Shown: one piece after another, positions 27,380 through 36,626 of the stretch
Numbering within the stretch: the stretch's first letter is position 1
Layout: every line of letters starts with the position of its first letter
Assembly: GCA_016744375.1 (NCBI GenBank)
Contig: JADGEM010000004.1
Span: 46,930-110,929, forward strand
Length of the DNA stretch: 64,000 nt
Direction of reading: 5' to 3'
From: Gammaproteobacteria bacterium
GTDB lineage: Bacteria > Pseudomonadota > Gammaproteobacteria > GRL18
Made by a program: the position numbers and the translations under genes
The notes under the pieces: model-generated
What the model was told of the DNA's origin: nothing
Databases searched by the model: none
The model's input: the letters and a program-made list of their open reading frames with translations, nothing else

Positions 27380-28806
27380 GGATTAATCGCCCGTTTCACT
27401 TCATCCAGGGTAAGAGGCGTATTACCCAGGCGTCCAACCTGTATTGCAGAAGCTAATGACCCCAATAGTGCCGACTGCCATATAGTTCCACCTACACAGA
27501 GTATCATTGCAGTCACAATTAACATTGAATCCCCAGCACCTGCTACATCTTTAGGAGTACTGTTAAGAGCTGGAATTCGATCAGTTGCAAAACCAATCTC
27601 TTCATCCTTACCGGCATGTATCAGCACACCTTCTTCTCCCAGCTTGAGCAAAATATTAAGTGCATTAGTCTGTTGTCTCAATTTTTCTGCCAATACAACC
27701 AATCCACTGCTATTATCATGCACAGCAACTCTTGCCTCATGCTCTGTTGGAGTCAATAGCTTCATATTTTTATATCGAGAAATGTCCCCAATCTGTGAAG
27801 AGCTTTGACTATCAGCAACAACATAGATATTTTTTTGAATGGCTATGTCTGAAATCATGTTAACCAGCTTATCAGGTAGGCAACCATAATTGAAGTCGGA
27901 AAAAACTAATAAATCAATATCATCAGCGACCTCATTCATCGCCTTTAGTATTTTTTTCTGTAGCTTGTGACTGATATCAGTCTGATGCAAATGGCTGACA
28001 CGCAAGAGCGTTTTATTTTTGCATCGATATCGTTGTTTCAACGTCGTAGGTCGATGTTTATCAATAACAAAATGTACACGAACGCTCATATCCGTCAACA
28101 TTTCCAGAGCCTGCTCATGCATTTCATCTTTTCCACAGATTGAAATAAAATCAACATGAGCACCAAGCCCTGCTGCATGTGCAGCAACAATACCCGCACC
28201 ACCAACAAAAAGTTGTTTATCAATAGGGGTAACGACGACAGTCGGATCTTCTTGTGACATTCCCAAAGGATCACATATAATATATTCATCCAGAATAAGA
28301 TCACCAATAACCGCTATTCGTAAATTTGCAACCAGATTAAGCTGCCGACAAAGTTCTTGATAAGTAATACGATGGCGTTTCATATAATCAACTGGAAACT
28401 GGAATGTTATTTTGTCTGAGGCAGCAAACTCCTGACGTAGCACTTCATATGAAGAAAAAGATATTTCGCCCGAATCAAATAATAATTCACCACCATATTG
28501 CTTCAATAAGTTTTCTTCAATATTATCCCTGCCTTCAAATTCTCTCCCTTTAACAAGAACATCAGGCTTTAAACGCTGTATTAATTGTTCAACCGTTTCA
28601 TTGGTTAAAAAAGCATCATCAACACAACTAATGCTGGATACGCCTTCAAGCCTTAAATCTTCAGGTACATGAATTGATTGAGATGAGCTGTGATCGGTAT
28701 GAACAGCTACTGTCAAATGATCACCACATTCGCTGGCAAAACGTAAAAAACGAATATGCCCAGGATGCAAAACATTAAAAACACCGATGACCAGTACATT
28801 TTTCAT
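27376..28806 (-). CDS. Cytidylyltransferase-PfkB kinase fusion (HldE-like, reversed domain order)
   Basis: HldE phosphorylates and then adenylylates glycero-manno-heptose. Here the nucleotidyltransferase comes first (~1-130, with GVFNVLHPGHIRFL and VKGREFEGRDNIEE) and the PfkB sugar kinase second (~160-476, with VIGDLILDEYI, FVGGAGIVAAHAAGLGA and the catalytic DVAGAGDS at 420-427). In E. coli HldE the order is the opposite. Both active-site motifs are intact. It overlaps a GmhA-like isomerase (ATGA), supporting a heptose-like or related nucleotide sugar. The exact sugar is unknown. Confidence 0.82.
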   Translation of the reverse strand: MKNVLVIGVFNVLHPGHIRFLRFASECGDHLTVAVHTDHSSSQSIHVPEDLRLEGVSSISCVDDAFLTNETVEQLIQRLKPDVLVKGREFEGRDNIEENLLKQYGGELLFDSGEISFSSYEVLRQEFAASDKITFQFPVDYMKRHRITYQELCRQLNLVANLRIAVIGDLILDEYIICDPLGMSQEDPTVVVTPIDKQLFVGGAGIVAAHAAGLGAHVDFISICGKDEMHEQALEMLTDMSVRVHFVIDKHRPTTLKQRYRCKNKTLLRVSHLHQTDISHKLQKKILKAMNEVADDIDLLVFSDFNYGCLPDKLVNMISDIAIQKNIYVVADSQSSSQIGDISRYKNMKLLTPTEHEARVAVHDNSSGLVVLAEKLRQQTNALNILLKLGEEGVLIHAGKDEEIGFATDRIPALNSTPKDVAGAGDSMLIVTAMILCVGGTIWQSALLGSLASAIQVGRLGNTPLTLDEVKRAINP

Positions 28807-29384
28807 TTGTTATTCGACTTCATATGTTGCAGTCGATCAGCAAAATTATGGAGAATAAATTGATGTGCTATTTCTACCATTCCATAATCTTTACTATTGT
28901 TCCAAAAATTTATTTCACCCAATTTTCTGAGATGATTATTCGGCTCAAAACCACTTAAAGTGATCACTTTGGCAGACTTTTCTTTCGCAGCCTGCACTGC
29001 ATTGATGATATTTCTGGATTGTCCGGAACTGCTGATGGCTATCAATAAATCTCCTGCTCTCAATGTATGTTGAATAATGGTAGAAAATGCATATTCATAG
29101 CCATAATCATTTGTCATACAGGTCATCATTGCTGGTTCATGCAATGTATGAGCACTTATTTTACCAATGTTCATAAAATCAATCGCGGCGTGACTGGCAA
29201 CTGCTGCGCTCCCACCATTGCCAATAATATACAAATTACTTTTTAATTCACGGACTTTTATAAGATCCTGGTAAACATTATTAATACCATTTTCTAATGA
29301 GCAGGCAGCATTAGTGGCAGTCACTTCAGTTCTATTGACAATATGATTGAATTGCTCAAGACGTTTGTTAATGATTAGTTCCAT
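28803..29384 (-). CDS. SIS-domain sugar-phosphate isomerase (GmhA-like)
   Basis: This 193-aa protein has the size and fold signature of phosphoheptose isomerase GmhA: NLYIIGNGGSAAVASHAAIDFMNIGK and the SIS loop LLIAISSSGQSRNIINAVQAAKEKSAKVITLSGF. GmhA converts sedoheptulose 7-phosphate to heptose 7-phosphate. Together with the following kinase-nucleotidyltransferase it could supply a nucleotide-activated heptose for the glycan. It overlaps both neighbours. Confidence 0.85.
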   Translation of the reverse strand: MELIINKRLEQFNHIVNRTEVTATNAACSLENGINNVYQDLIKVRELKSNLYIIGNGGSAAVASHAAIDFMNIGKISAHTLHEPAMMTCMTNDYGYEYAFSTIIQHTLRAGDLLIAISSSGQSRNIINAVQAAKEKSAKVITLSGFEPNNHLRKLGEINFWNNSKDYGMVEIAHQFILHNFADRLQHMKSNNK

Positions 29385-30375
29385 TAATATTTTTACCTAA
29401 ATGTTCAAACCAGGCAGCAGTAGCGTGCCTGATCGTATCGGGCTCCCAAACAGGAGCATCTCGCCAGTCATATAAATGCTCAAGCATCCTTTCAACACCC
29501 TCTTCAAAACTAATATTTGCTTGCCATTTCAAGAGTTTTTGTATTTCCGATATATCAGCAAATGTACAATCAGGCTCGCCAGGACGTTTAGGCAGGTACA
29601 CAACATCTCCACCTAATAGCTCCACTAGCTTGTTTACACTATAATGATTACCACTACCAACATTAAGTGAAATGGCTGTCTCTGCACTTTCGGCAGCTCG
29701 TAAAAATGCAGCAGCAACATCAGTGACATAGGTAAAATCTCTGGTTTGAGAACCATCGCCAACAACAGTAAAGGGTTTATGATGGATCTTTTGCGCTAAA
29801 AAGACACCAAATACAGCACCATAGGCTCCTGTAGTACGGGATCTCGGTCCATATACATTGAATAACCGTAGTGCAATTGCTGGCATATGGTATGTTTTTG
29901 CCCAATGCATGACTAATTCTTCACCCATATATTTTGTCAGCGCATAAGGATATTGAGGTTGAATTTCAGCTGTTTCAGGCGTCGGATAAACATCTGGTAT
30001 GCCATAACTGGACGATGAGGCAGCGTAGATAAATCGTTTTACCTTTGCCGCCCTTGCTGCTTCAAGCACATTAAAGGTCCCTGTGACATTACAATCATAA
30101 TATTTAGCCGGGTTTTCAATAGAAGGCACAATATCCGCCATGCCGGCTAGATGAAAAACCCAGTCAACCTCTTCAAAACAGGGTTTAATGGCGTACAAGT
30201 CACAGATATCAGCCTGATAAAACTTAAAGTTTTCCCGATCCATTAACTGGCTGATATTTTCAAGCCTGCCACAGTCAAGATTATCAATTACAACGACATC
30301 ATGCCCCAGCTCAATCAGCCTATCAGCAAGATGACTGCCAATAAAACCACACCCTCCTGTAATTAATCCTTTCAT
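29368..30375 (-). CDS. NAD-dependent sugar-nucleotide epimerase/dehydratase
   Basis: This is an extended short-chain dehydrogenase of 335 aa. The NAD site is GLITGGCGFIGSHLADRLIELGHDVVVIDNL. The catalytic Ser-Tyr-Lys set is visible as ASSSSYG and YPYALTKYMGEE. Later motifs are RLFNVYGPRSRTTGAYG and GDGSQTRDFTYVTDVAAAF. GalE- or WbpP-like 4-epimerases and 4,6-dehydratases share these, so the reaction is open. It overlaps the SIS isomerase by 17 bases. Confidence 0.85.
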   Translation of the reverse strand: MKGLITGGCGFIGSHLADRLIELGHDVVVIDNLDCGRLENISQLMDRENFKFYQADICDLYAIKPCFEEVDWVFHLAGMADIVPSIENPAKYYDCNVTGTFNVLEAARAAKVKRFIYAASSSSYGIPDVYPTPETAEIQPQYPYALTKYMGEELVMHWAKTYHMPAIALRLFNVYGPRSRTTGAYGAVFGVFLAQKIHHKPFTVVGDGSQTRDFTYVTDVAAAFLRAAESAETAISLNVGSGNHYSVNKLVELLGGDVVYLPKRPGEPDCTFADISEIQKLLKWQANISFEEGVERMLEHLYDWRDAPVWEPDTIRHATAAWFEHLGKNINGTNH

Positions 30376-30417
30376 AACAATCTTATGCCACTTGATGAAT
30401 AGTACAAAATAGCCAGA

Positions 30418-31470
30418 TTATGAGTCATATAAGAACCTTTCGAGATTTTTTGAAAATTTTGAAGATAAATTTAAACAAATGCAATTTTCTCGCTCCATTC
30501 TAACAGCGTTATCTATTGTATTATGTTCAGAGACAAATTCATTCAGCTTCTTAGCAGATAACGTTTGCAATTCTCTGTCATCAACAAAAAGAAGTTTGTT
30601 TCTAAAGTATCTGGCATACCACCTTGAGATTCTATGCCGTGGATCTGTAATCACATGAGTACCCGCTTTGATATAGGACATATATTTAATAGCGGCAGAA
30701 TACTCATAAACATTACTATTTTCACTGATTAATATGATTCCAAAGTGATATCGGGAAAGTACTTCATCAAACGCCTCAACCTTTATTGACTTTTGAAAAC
30801 GAATAGTAACATTGGAATTCCGGCATTTTTCTTCCATTTGTTTAGGTGAAATACCATGCCACAAAAAGACATCAACCTCAAAATCACTGCCCAACTTATC
30901 AATTTTAGCCATATATTCAAGGCTAAAATTGCCTAAAAAAACGATTCTATTGATAGCATATTTATGAGAGACGTCATATTCCGTAGGCTTGTTGATTTGG
31001 GGATAATAATCTGGAATAAACAGGAATTTTCTTCCATTTGGTGCTAATTGCTTTCTGTATTTATTTAATTCAAAACTGCGGGCAAAAAAAAGCTTGTTTT
31101 TATTAAAAATAACGGATTCATAATATTTGTATTTTTTATATGCCTCAGAATTATTGTTTGTTCTGATACCAAAGATATCATAAAAATCAATAATAGTTCT
31201 ATTGCATACAACTTTTGCGCATCTTGAATAAAAACTAACAAATTCAAGCATATCTGCGCTAACAATAAAAACCAGATAATTTTTTTTCCATATTGGCCAT
31301 ATTAGTGACAACATTTTAACAAGCAAAGTAATTTTTGTATTTTTTTGAGCATCAACGGTTATGATTGTACTATTTACAAATTTAGGTAAATGAGCTTGAA
31401 TGCATTCTGCTCGGAACTCTCTTCCTTTTGAGCAAATAAACGATATATTCAAATTTAATCCTAATTCCAC
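30418..31470 (-). CDS. Probable GT-B glycosyltransferase
   Basis: I do not recognise a named family. The protein has a C-terminal half like GT4 enzymes: NRIVFLGNFSLEYMAKIDKLG, then YHFGIILISENSNVYEYSAAIKYMSYIKAGTHVITDPRH, which resembles the donor-site region. The track start is a GTG without a ribosome site. A TTG 6 codons later (LNISFICSKG) has GGA about 7 bases upstream and may be the true start, near 31452. It is low in GC, and lies between the epimerase and a methyltransferase. Confidence 0.6.
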   Translation of the reverse strand: MELGLNLNISFICSKGREFRAECIQAHLPKFVNSTIITVDAQKNTKITLLVKMLSLIWPIWKKNYLVFIVSADMLEFVSFYSRCAKVVCNRTIIDFYDIFGIRTNNNSEAYKKYKYYESVIFNKNKLFFARSFELNKYRKQLAPNGRKFLFIPDYYPQINKPTEYDVSHKYAINRIVFLGNFSLEYMAKIDKLGSDFEVDVFLWHGISPKQMEEKCRNSNVTIRFQKSIKVEAFDEVLSRYHFGIILISENSNVYEYSAAIKYMSYIKAGTHVITDPRHRISRWYARYFRNKLLFVDDRELQTLSAKKLNEFVSEHNTIDNAVRMERENCICLNLSSKFSKNLERFLYDS

Positions 31471-31535
31471 TATAGTTATAGACCAGAGGTCATTTTTTAA
31501 GAAACGCCATAAAATGTGCTAATAATACAATGGCA

Positions 31536-32147
31536 TCATTTGAAACAATCAACTACAATTGACATAGGTCTATAAGGTTTTTTAACACGAGGGTCATGAT
31601 CGGGCGTTCTTGCAATATAACCATTATTATAATCTATGGTTCTAGTAATAAACTTATCTCTGCTTACATAATAGTGCAGAAAATCAATTTTTCCACAATC
31701 AGAAAATAATGTTTGATCAAGTAAATTCTTAACGTTTTCATAGACAGGAAACCAGAGATGTCCAGGTTTTTCCAGAGTCCCTCCCCCATTGGGATCAAAC
31801 ACAATATTTCCGTCATGATCACATAATGATCTCTTATATAGAATGTCACAATTATAATCAGGTAAAGAGAGCCGAAACAAGCCATTGGGCTTTAAAACAC
31901 GGTAGATTTCATTAATAACCATGGAGACACTCTCATAAGAAAGGTGTTCAAAAACATCTTCAGATTGAAAGACATCAACCGAGCTATCCAGTAGAGGGAA
32001 TTTTTGCTGCAAATCAAATTTTATATGATTAGAATTCTCCTGTCTCAGGGATAATCCTATAAAACCATTATAATTAGTACCACGGGGTACAATATCCCCA
32101 GCATATAATCTGATTATATCTTGAGACATTAATTGCTGAAAATCCAT
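31536..32147 (-). CDS. SAM-dependent methyltransferase (Methyltransf_11-like)
   Basis: This 203-aa protein has the later part of a class I methyltransferase: FPLLDSSVDVFQSEDVFEHLSYESVSMVINEIYRVLKPNGLFRLSLPDY. The glycine-rich motif I is weak, and the N-terminal region is short (DIIRLYAGDIVPRGTNYNGFIGLSL), similar to small methyltransferases in polysaccharide clusters. It is the first gene of the long minus-strand operon ending in ETF-QO. Confidence 0.72.
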   Translation of the reverse strand: MDFQQLMSQDIIRLYAGDIVPRGTNYNGFIGLSLRQENSNHIKFDLQQKFPLLDSSVDVFQSEDVFEHLSYESVSMVINEIYRVLKPNGLFRLSLPDYNCDILYKRSLCDHDGNIVFDPNGGGTLEKPGHLWFPVYENVKNLLDQTLFSDCGKIDFLHYYVSRDKFITRTIDYNNGYIARTPDHDPRVKKPYRPMSIVVDCFK

Positions 32148-32781
32148 GTATTCATACTATATAGTTGTCACAAAGTGAATTCTAGCATAAGGGCGACACA
32201 ACCGTATAGAAGAAACATAAATAAATACAAACCAATTCATAATCAGCTATCTAAAGAGGAACTAGCTGAGTTGATGAAAGCTGTAGCGGACAAAATTTTA
32301 TTAATTGGATAGATGATGTACTCCGGTACAATAATCATCATTTTTCACAATTTAATAAAGTACTAATATAGGATGATAGTTCATTTTCTGTTAAAAAAGT
32401 TTAAAAATATCTGACCTGGGCGATCCACCCAAATGGCTCCAGTCATCATAGAGCTTAATGCCACCATTAACTTACATCATGGCAGTTTTGAGCAAGCAAC
32501 GATTACACTGGAGATTTCCTCAGAAAGAGCAGAAATACCGGTGGTTGATGATTTAAAAGCTGGTTGTTTTTAACAGACAGAGGTTATTTTTCCAGTAATT
32601 TTATTCTCAAATTGGATGAAGCCTGTGGTTATTATGTTCTAAGAGCCAAAGGTTTAAAACGAGCAGAGGTTCATCAAGCAACTCAAAGTAACGGCAAGAG
32701 GCTGGTTAATATATTGCTTCTAAAGTAATTCAAGGATTTTATATGATGCAAAATTTTGATAACGTTATATAATGAAAGTGC
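32148..32781. other. Intergenic region with decayed coding sequence
   Basis: These 634 bases separate the minus-strand operon from the plus-strand glycosyltransferase set. The plus strand carries a transposase relic at ~32400-32730. A short coding-like piece at ~32230-32310 reads YKPIHNQLSKEELAELMKAVADKILLIG followed by a stop, and its family is unknown to me. Promoters for the operon to the left should lie here, but I could not pick one with confidence. Confidence 0.5.
32433..32728 (+). pseudogene. Frameshifted transposase fragment (IS4-like)
   Basis: One frame reads MAPVIIELNATINLHHGSFEQATITLEISSERAEIPVVDDLKAGCF and then stops. A shift continues as LTDRGYFSSNFILKLDEACGYYVLRAKGLKRAEVHQATQSNGKR. 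The DRGYFS...LDEAGGYYVLRAK pattern is that of DDE transposases of the IS4 group around the second catalytic Asp. The ends and most of the gene are missing, so it is an old relic. I saw no terminal inverted repeats. Confidence 0.6.
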
Positions 32782-33693
32782 ATGAACTCAATAAATGAAA
32801 CCAGCATGAAATTTGCACCAATAGCACTTTTTGTATACAAGCGTCCCTACCATACGTTGAAAACCATACAAGCACTACAGAAAAATCCCGGTGCAGAAAA
32901 AACAGATCTTTATGTTTTTTGTGATGCCGCAAAAAATGAAGATGATGAAATTAATGTCAATAAAGTACGTAAAATTATTAAAAGTATTAGAGGCTTTAAA
33001 TCCGTTTCAATTGCTGAAGAAGAGACAAACAAGGGTCTAGCCAATTCAATTATTAATGGTATATCACATGTCATTGAAAAACATAGTAAAGTCATCGTTA
33101 TTGAAGATGATATTATTACCTCCCCCCTTAGCCTGAATTATTTCAATACATGTCTGAATTATTATGAAAACAACCCGGCAGTTTTTTCTATTTCAGGGTT
33201 TAACTACCCTGACACTCTATTTCAAATTCCTGAAAAATATGAATATGATGTTTACAGCATACCTAGAATGCAATGCTGGGGATGGGCAACCTGGAAAGAT
33301 CGCTGGTCCCACGCTGATTGGAATATGACAGATTTTAATCAATTTTATAGTTCTGAATCTTTAACTGCTTCCTATGAATACTGGATAGGTCGAAATAGTC
33401 TTAACACCCTCAAAAGTTGCGTCACAAATAACAAAGATGTATGGGCCTGTCGCTGGGTTTATACACATTTTATACATCATGCTGTTTGTATTTGCCCTGT
33501 AAAGTCCTATATAGAAAACATAGGAATCGATGGAAGTGGTGAAAATAGCGGTAAAACAAACAAATTTGATAACGCAATCAATTCTGATCAAAAGTCTGAT
33601 TTAAACTTACCCGAAGCCATTTTTATTGAACCTGAAATTTTTCAGTCATTTATGACTATTGCTGATCCTGGATGGGGCAAGAAAGATGCCTAA
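32782..33693 (+). CDS. GT-A type glycosyltransferase
   Basis: The 303-aa protein has a GT-A nucleotide-diphospho-sugar fold: APIALFVYKRPYHTLKTIQALQKN, an Asp-rich VIVIEDDIITSPLSLNYFN in the place of the DXD motif, then FSISGFNYP and MQCWGWATWKDRW. Such proteins are common beside FkbM methyltransferases in O-antigen and flagellar glycan clusters. The acceptor and donor are unknown. It is first in a plus-strand set of four genes, and the next start overlaps its stop by 8 bases. Confidence 0.75.
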   Translation: MNSINETSMKFAPIALFVYKRPYHTLKTIQALQKNPGAEKTDLYVFCDAAKNEDDEINVNKVRKIIKSIRGFKSVSIAEEETNKGLANSIINGISHVIEKHSKVIVIEDDIITSPLSLNYFNTCLNYYENNPAVFSISGFNYPDTLFQIPEKYEYDVYSIPRMQCWGWATWKDRWSHADWNMTDFNQFYSSESLTASYEYWIGRNSLNTLKSCVTNNKDVWACRWVYTHFIHHAVCICPVKSYIENIGIDGSGENSGKTNKFDNAINSDQKSDLNLPEAIFIEPEIFQSFMTIADPGWGKKDA

Positions 33694-34429
33694 TAAAATT
33701 AGTAACTTCTTTTACTCAGTGTTAAGTAATACACCTCGCATTCCTCTATTTAAGTATGGTACAGACTATGGTGGCTGGTATTTTCCTGAAGCCAGCCTGA
33801 CTGAACAAGATATTATTATCTCAGCTGGTGCCGGAGAGGATATCTCCTTTGATATTGAGCTGGTAAATCGTTTTAACTGCTACATACACATACTGGATCC
33901 AACACCTAGAGCACTCACGCATTATAATAATACAAAATTACTTATCTCAGAGGGTAAAAAAGCCCCTATTAACTTCTCTAAAACTGATTTTTATCAAACT
34001 GATATCGACATTTATAATCGGATGATGTTCTATCCGGTCGGATTACTCAATAAAAATAAAACTGTTTTCTTTTATGAGCCAGCTAATAAGGACTTTGTCT
34101 CTCACTCAGTTGGTAACCGTCATAATACAAAAGACGGGTTTAAAGCACCATGTCTACGTTTAGACAAATTTCTTAAAAACATGCAGATTAATACTATTAA
34201 AGCCATTAAAATGGATATAGAGGGAGCCGAATATGGTATTATTAGAGATATGCTTGCATCAAAGATCAGACCAGACTATTTGCTAATAGAATTTCATACC
34301 GGTAACACTCTGTTAGAAAAGTTACTATCTAATAACAGAATATTACATTGCTTGATGCTACGCGTAGCAGGTTATTGTATAGTGTCAAGGCGCGGAAATG
34401 ACTTTACCTTCGAAAAACAAAGCCCATGA
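33686..34429 (+). CDS. FkbM-family methyltransferase
   Basis: FkbM enzymes O-methylate sugars and macrolides using SAM. The characteristic second half is visible: LRLDKFLKNMQINTIKAIKMDIEGAEYGIIRDML. I place the start at MPNKISNFFYS, 9 codons inside the track ORF, because the track start lies within the previous gene and a purine-rich GGGGCAAGAAAG precedes the chosen ATG. That gives 247 aa. It overlaps the next gene by 4 bases. Confidence 0.82.
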   Translation: MPNKISNFFYSVLSNTPRIPLFKYGTDYGGWYFPEASLTEQDIIISAGAGEDISFDIELVNRFNCYIHILDPTPRALTHYNNTKLLISEGKKAPINFSKTDFYQTDIDIYNRMMFYPVGLLNKNKTVFFYEPANKDFVSHSVGNRHNTKDGFKAPCLRLDKFLKNMQINTIKAIKMDIEGAEYGIIRDMLASKIRPDYLLIEFHTGNTLLEKLLSNNRILHCLMLRVAGYCIVSRRGNDFTFEKQSP

Positions 34430-35667
34430 AAATTTTGTACTTAAGTTATAGTGATATTTCAGGTGGAGCGGCAAAGGGAGCTTATCGATTACACCATGCT
34501 TTTTTAGATAATGGTATCGAATCTGAATTACTAGTACGTAGAAAATCATCAACTGACAACACCGTAACACAATACTCAGTAACTGTATCTGAACATCAAA
34601 AAAAGCTAAATGAATATCTAGCTCATACACTTTACCCTAAGTGGAAAAAGAAGGAAAAATCAACACAATCTTTTAATTTACGTTATACAGGTGTCCATAA
34701 TATCATCAACAATTCTGATGCCGATGCTATTATTTTACATTGGATTGGTGCTGATACCATTCATCTAAAGGAAATCCAAAAAATAAACAAACCTATTATC
34801 TGGAGGTTGGCGGACATGTGGGCTGTTCTTGGTTCCATTCATTATACAGATAATGATAATCAATATATTTCAGGTTATAACAAATACACTCACGTTATCG
34901 ATGATATTGAATCAGCAATCTGGCATAGGAAAAAACGTTACCTTTCTCATCTCGATATTACCTTTGTTTGTGGCAGCAACTGGCTGTCTAATAAAATTAA
35001 AGAAAGTTATCTTTTTTCCAAAAAAAAGATATTAACCATACCCAGCTCTATTGATACTGACACGTTTAAACCATTTGGCAAAATAAAATCCGTAAAGAAC
35101 AGATATCAGCTGGATGATAGAGCAATTGTTTTGTTTGGTGCACAAAGTGCGATAAATGATCATAGAAAAGGATTTGATTTACTAAAGCGGAGCCTTCAAA
35201 AGCTTAAGAAATTAATAAACCCAGATGCCTTCCAATTGCTTGTATTTGGTACAGAGCATTCAGGTAAAACAACACTGGTTAATACTCCAATAACCTTTAC
35301 TGGTTTTATTAATAATGAATCCGAACTTGCCCAGCTATACAGTATGAGTGATGTAATGATCCTACCATCCCGCATGGATAACCTTCCATTTACTGCAATT
35401 GAATCACTTTCATGTGGTACTCCTGTTGTGGGTTTTAACATTGGCGGCATTCCTGAAATAATTGATCATAAAAAAAATGGCTATATTGCCCAGGCATTTG
35501 ATACAAACGAATTAGCCAAAGGAATAGCCTGGGTGCTTTTAAATCCAGACAAAATGAAGTTAAGAAAATTGGCACGAGAAAAAGCACTCAGCCAGTATGC
35601 TTTAAAAGTTCAGGCTGAACGGTACAAAGCATTATTACAAGAAACCGTTTTATCAACACAGGTATAA
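34426..35667 (+). CDS. GT4-family glycosyltransferase
   Basis: This 413-aa protein is a retaining GT-B enzyme. The N-terminal segment has SYSDISGGAAKGAYRLHHAFLDNGIESELLVRR. The donor site has SDVMILPSRMDNLPFTAIESLSCGTPVVGFNIGGIPEIIDHKKNGYIA, the EX7E-like GT4 signature. It overlaps the FkbM gene by ATGA, and the epimerase follows one base after its stop. The sugar is unknown. Confidence 0.87.
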   Translation: MKILYLSYSDISGGAAKGAYRLHHAFLDNGIESELLVRRKSSTDNTVTQYSVTVSEHQKKLNEYLAHTLYPKWKKKEKSTQSFNLRYTGVHNIINNSDADAIILHWIGADTIHLKEIQKINKPIIWRLADMWAVLGSIHYTDNDNQYISGYNKYTHVIDDIESAIWHRKKRYLSHLDITFVCGSNWLSNKIKESYLFSKKKILTIPSSIDTDTFKPFGKIKSVKNRYQLDDRAIVLFGAQSAINDHRKGFDLLKRSLQKLKKLINPDAFQLLVFGTEHSGKTTLVNTPITFTGFINNESELAQLYSMSDVMILPSRMDNLPFTAIESLSCGTPVVGFNIGGIPEIIDHKKNGYIAQAFDTNELAKGIAWVLLNPDKMKLRKLAREKALSQYALKVQAERYKALLQETVLSTQV

Positions 35668-35668
35668 A

Positions 35669-36601
35669 ATGAAAAACATACTAATAACCGGTGGTTTAGG
35701 CTTTATTGGCACAAATCTGGTTCGTAGGCTACAGAACAATCACCATATTTCTATTATTGACAATTTATCAAATCTACTTATTTCACAATCAGATATTAGA
35801 GCTAAAGAAAATATCATTATCGGCGATATCCAGAATTACCAGGACTGTTTAAAAGCCACGCGCGATATTGATGTCATCATTCACCTTGCAGCAAAAGGCA
35901 ATGTGGTTGAATCAGTGAATGATCCGCTAGACAATTTTGAAAACAATGTTATCGGAACATTCAACATTCTTCGTTCTGCACAGGTAAATGGGATAAAACG
36001 TGTTATTCTTGCTTCAACTGGAGGAGCACTAATGGGTAATTGCGAATTACCTGTCTCAGAAACAAGTTTACCACACCCTATTGCACCATATGGAGCAAGT
36101 AAAATGGCCGGTGAAGGCTATGCCCATGCTTTTGCTAATGCTTACAACATGAGTACAACTATTGTTCGCTTTGCTAATATTTATGGTCCCTATAGTTTAC
36201 ACAAAAAAGGTCTGGTCAATAAGGTTATGAGTAATATTAAGCAAGGTCAGGCAACTAGCATCTATGGAAAAGAAATAAGTCGTGATTTTTTGTATGTTGA
36301 TGACTTATGTCTTGGTATTGATAAAATACTATCTTATGAACATGAAGGATCTGAAATATTTCATTTGGCTTCAGGGGTAGAAAGTTCTATCAAAAAGGTC
36401 GTCCAAAATCTATACAAAATTGCCGGAAAAGAATCATTACCTATACACATTTTATCCGAAAGAAAAGGAGAGGTAACAAACAATGTTGCAAGTTACCATA
36501 AAGCTCAAAAAATACTAAAATTTGAACCTGAAGTTGAGCTCTATCAGGGTTTAAAAATGACATGGGAGTGGTTTGAAACCATAAAGCAAGTACATACATA
36601 A
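35669..36601 (+). CDS. NAD-dependent epimerase/dehydratase
   Basis: This is an extended SDR of 310 aa with NILITGGLGFIGTNLVRRLQNNHHISIIDN at the NAD site, LASTGGALMG, and the catalytic YGASKMAGEGYAHAF. The region RFANIYGPYSLHKKGLVNKVMSNIKQGQATSIYGKE is typical of GalE/WcaG enzymes. The reaction is not determined. It is last in the plus-strand set and converges on the sulfoquinovose-synthase-like gene. Confidence 0.85.
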   Translation: MKNILITGGLGFIGTNLVRRLQNNHHISIIDNLSNLLISQSDIRAKENIIIGDIQNYQDCLKATRDIDVIIHLAAKGNVVESVNDPLDNFENNVIGTFNILRSAQVNGIKRVILASTGGALMGNCELPVSETSLPHPIAPYGASKMAGEGYAHAFANAYNMSTTIVRFANIYGPYSLHKKGLVNKVMSNIKQGQATSIYGKEISRDFLYVDDLCLGIDKILSYEHEGSEIFHLASGVESSIKKVVQNLYKIAGKESLPIHILSERKGEVTNNVASYHKAQKILKFEPEVELYQGLKMTWEWFETIKQVHT

Positions 36602-36626
36602 CTATAGCTTTATTTGGCAGAGCAGT

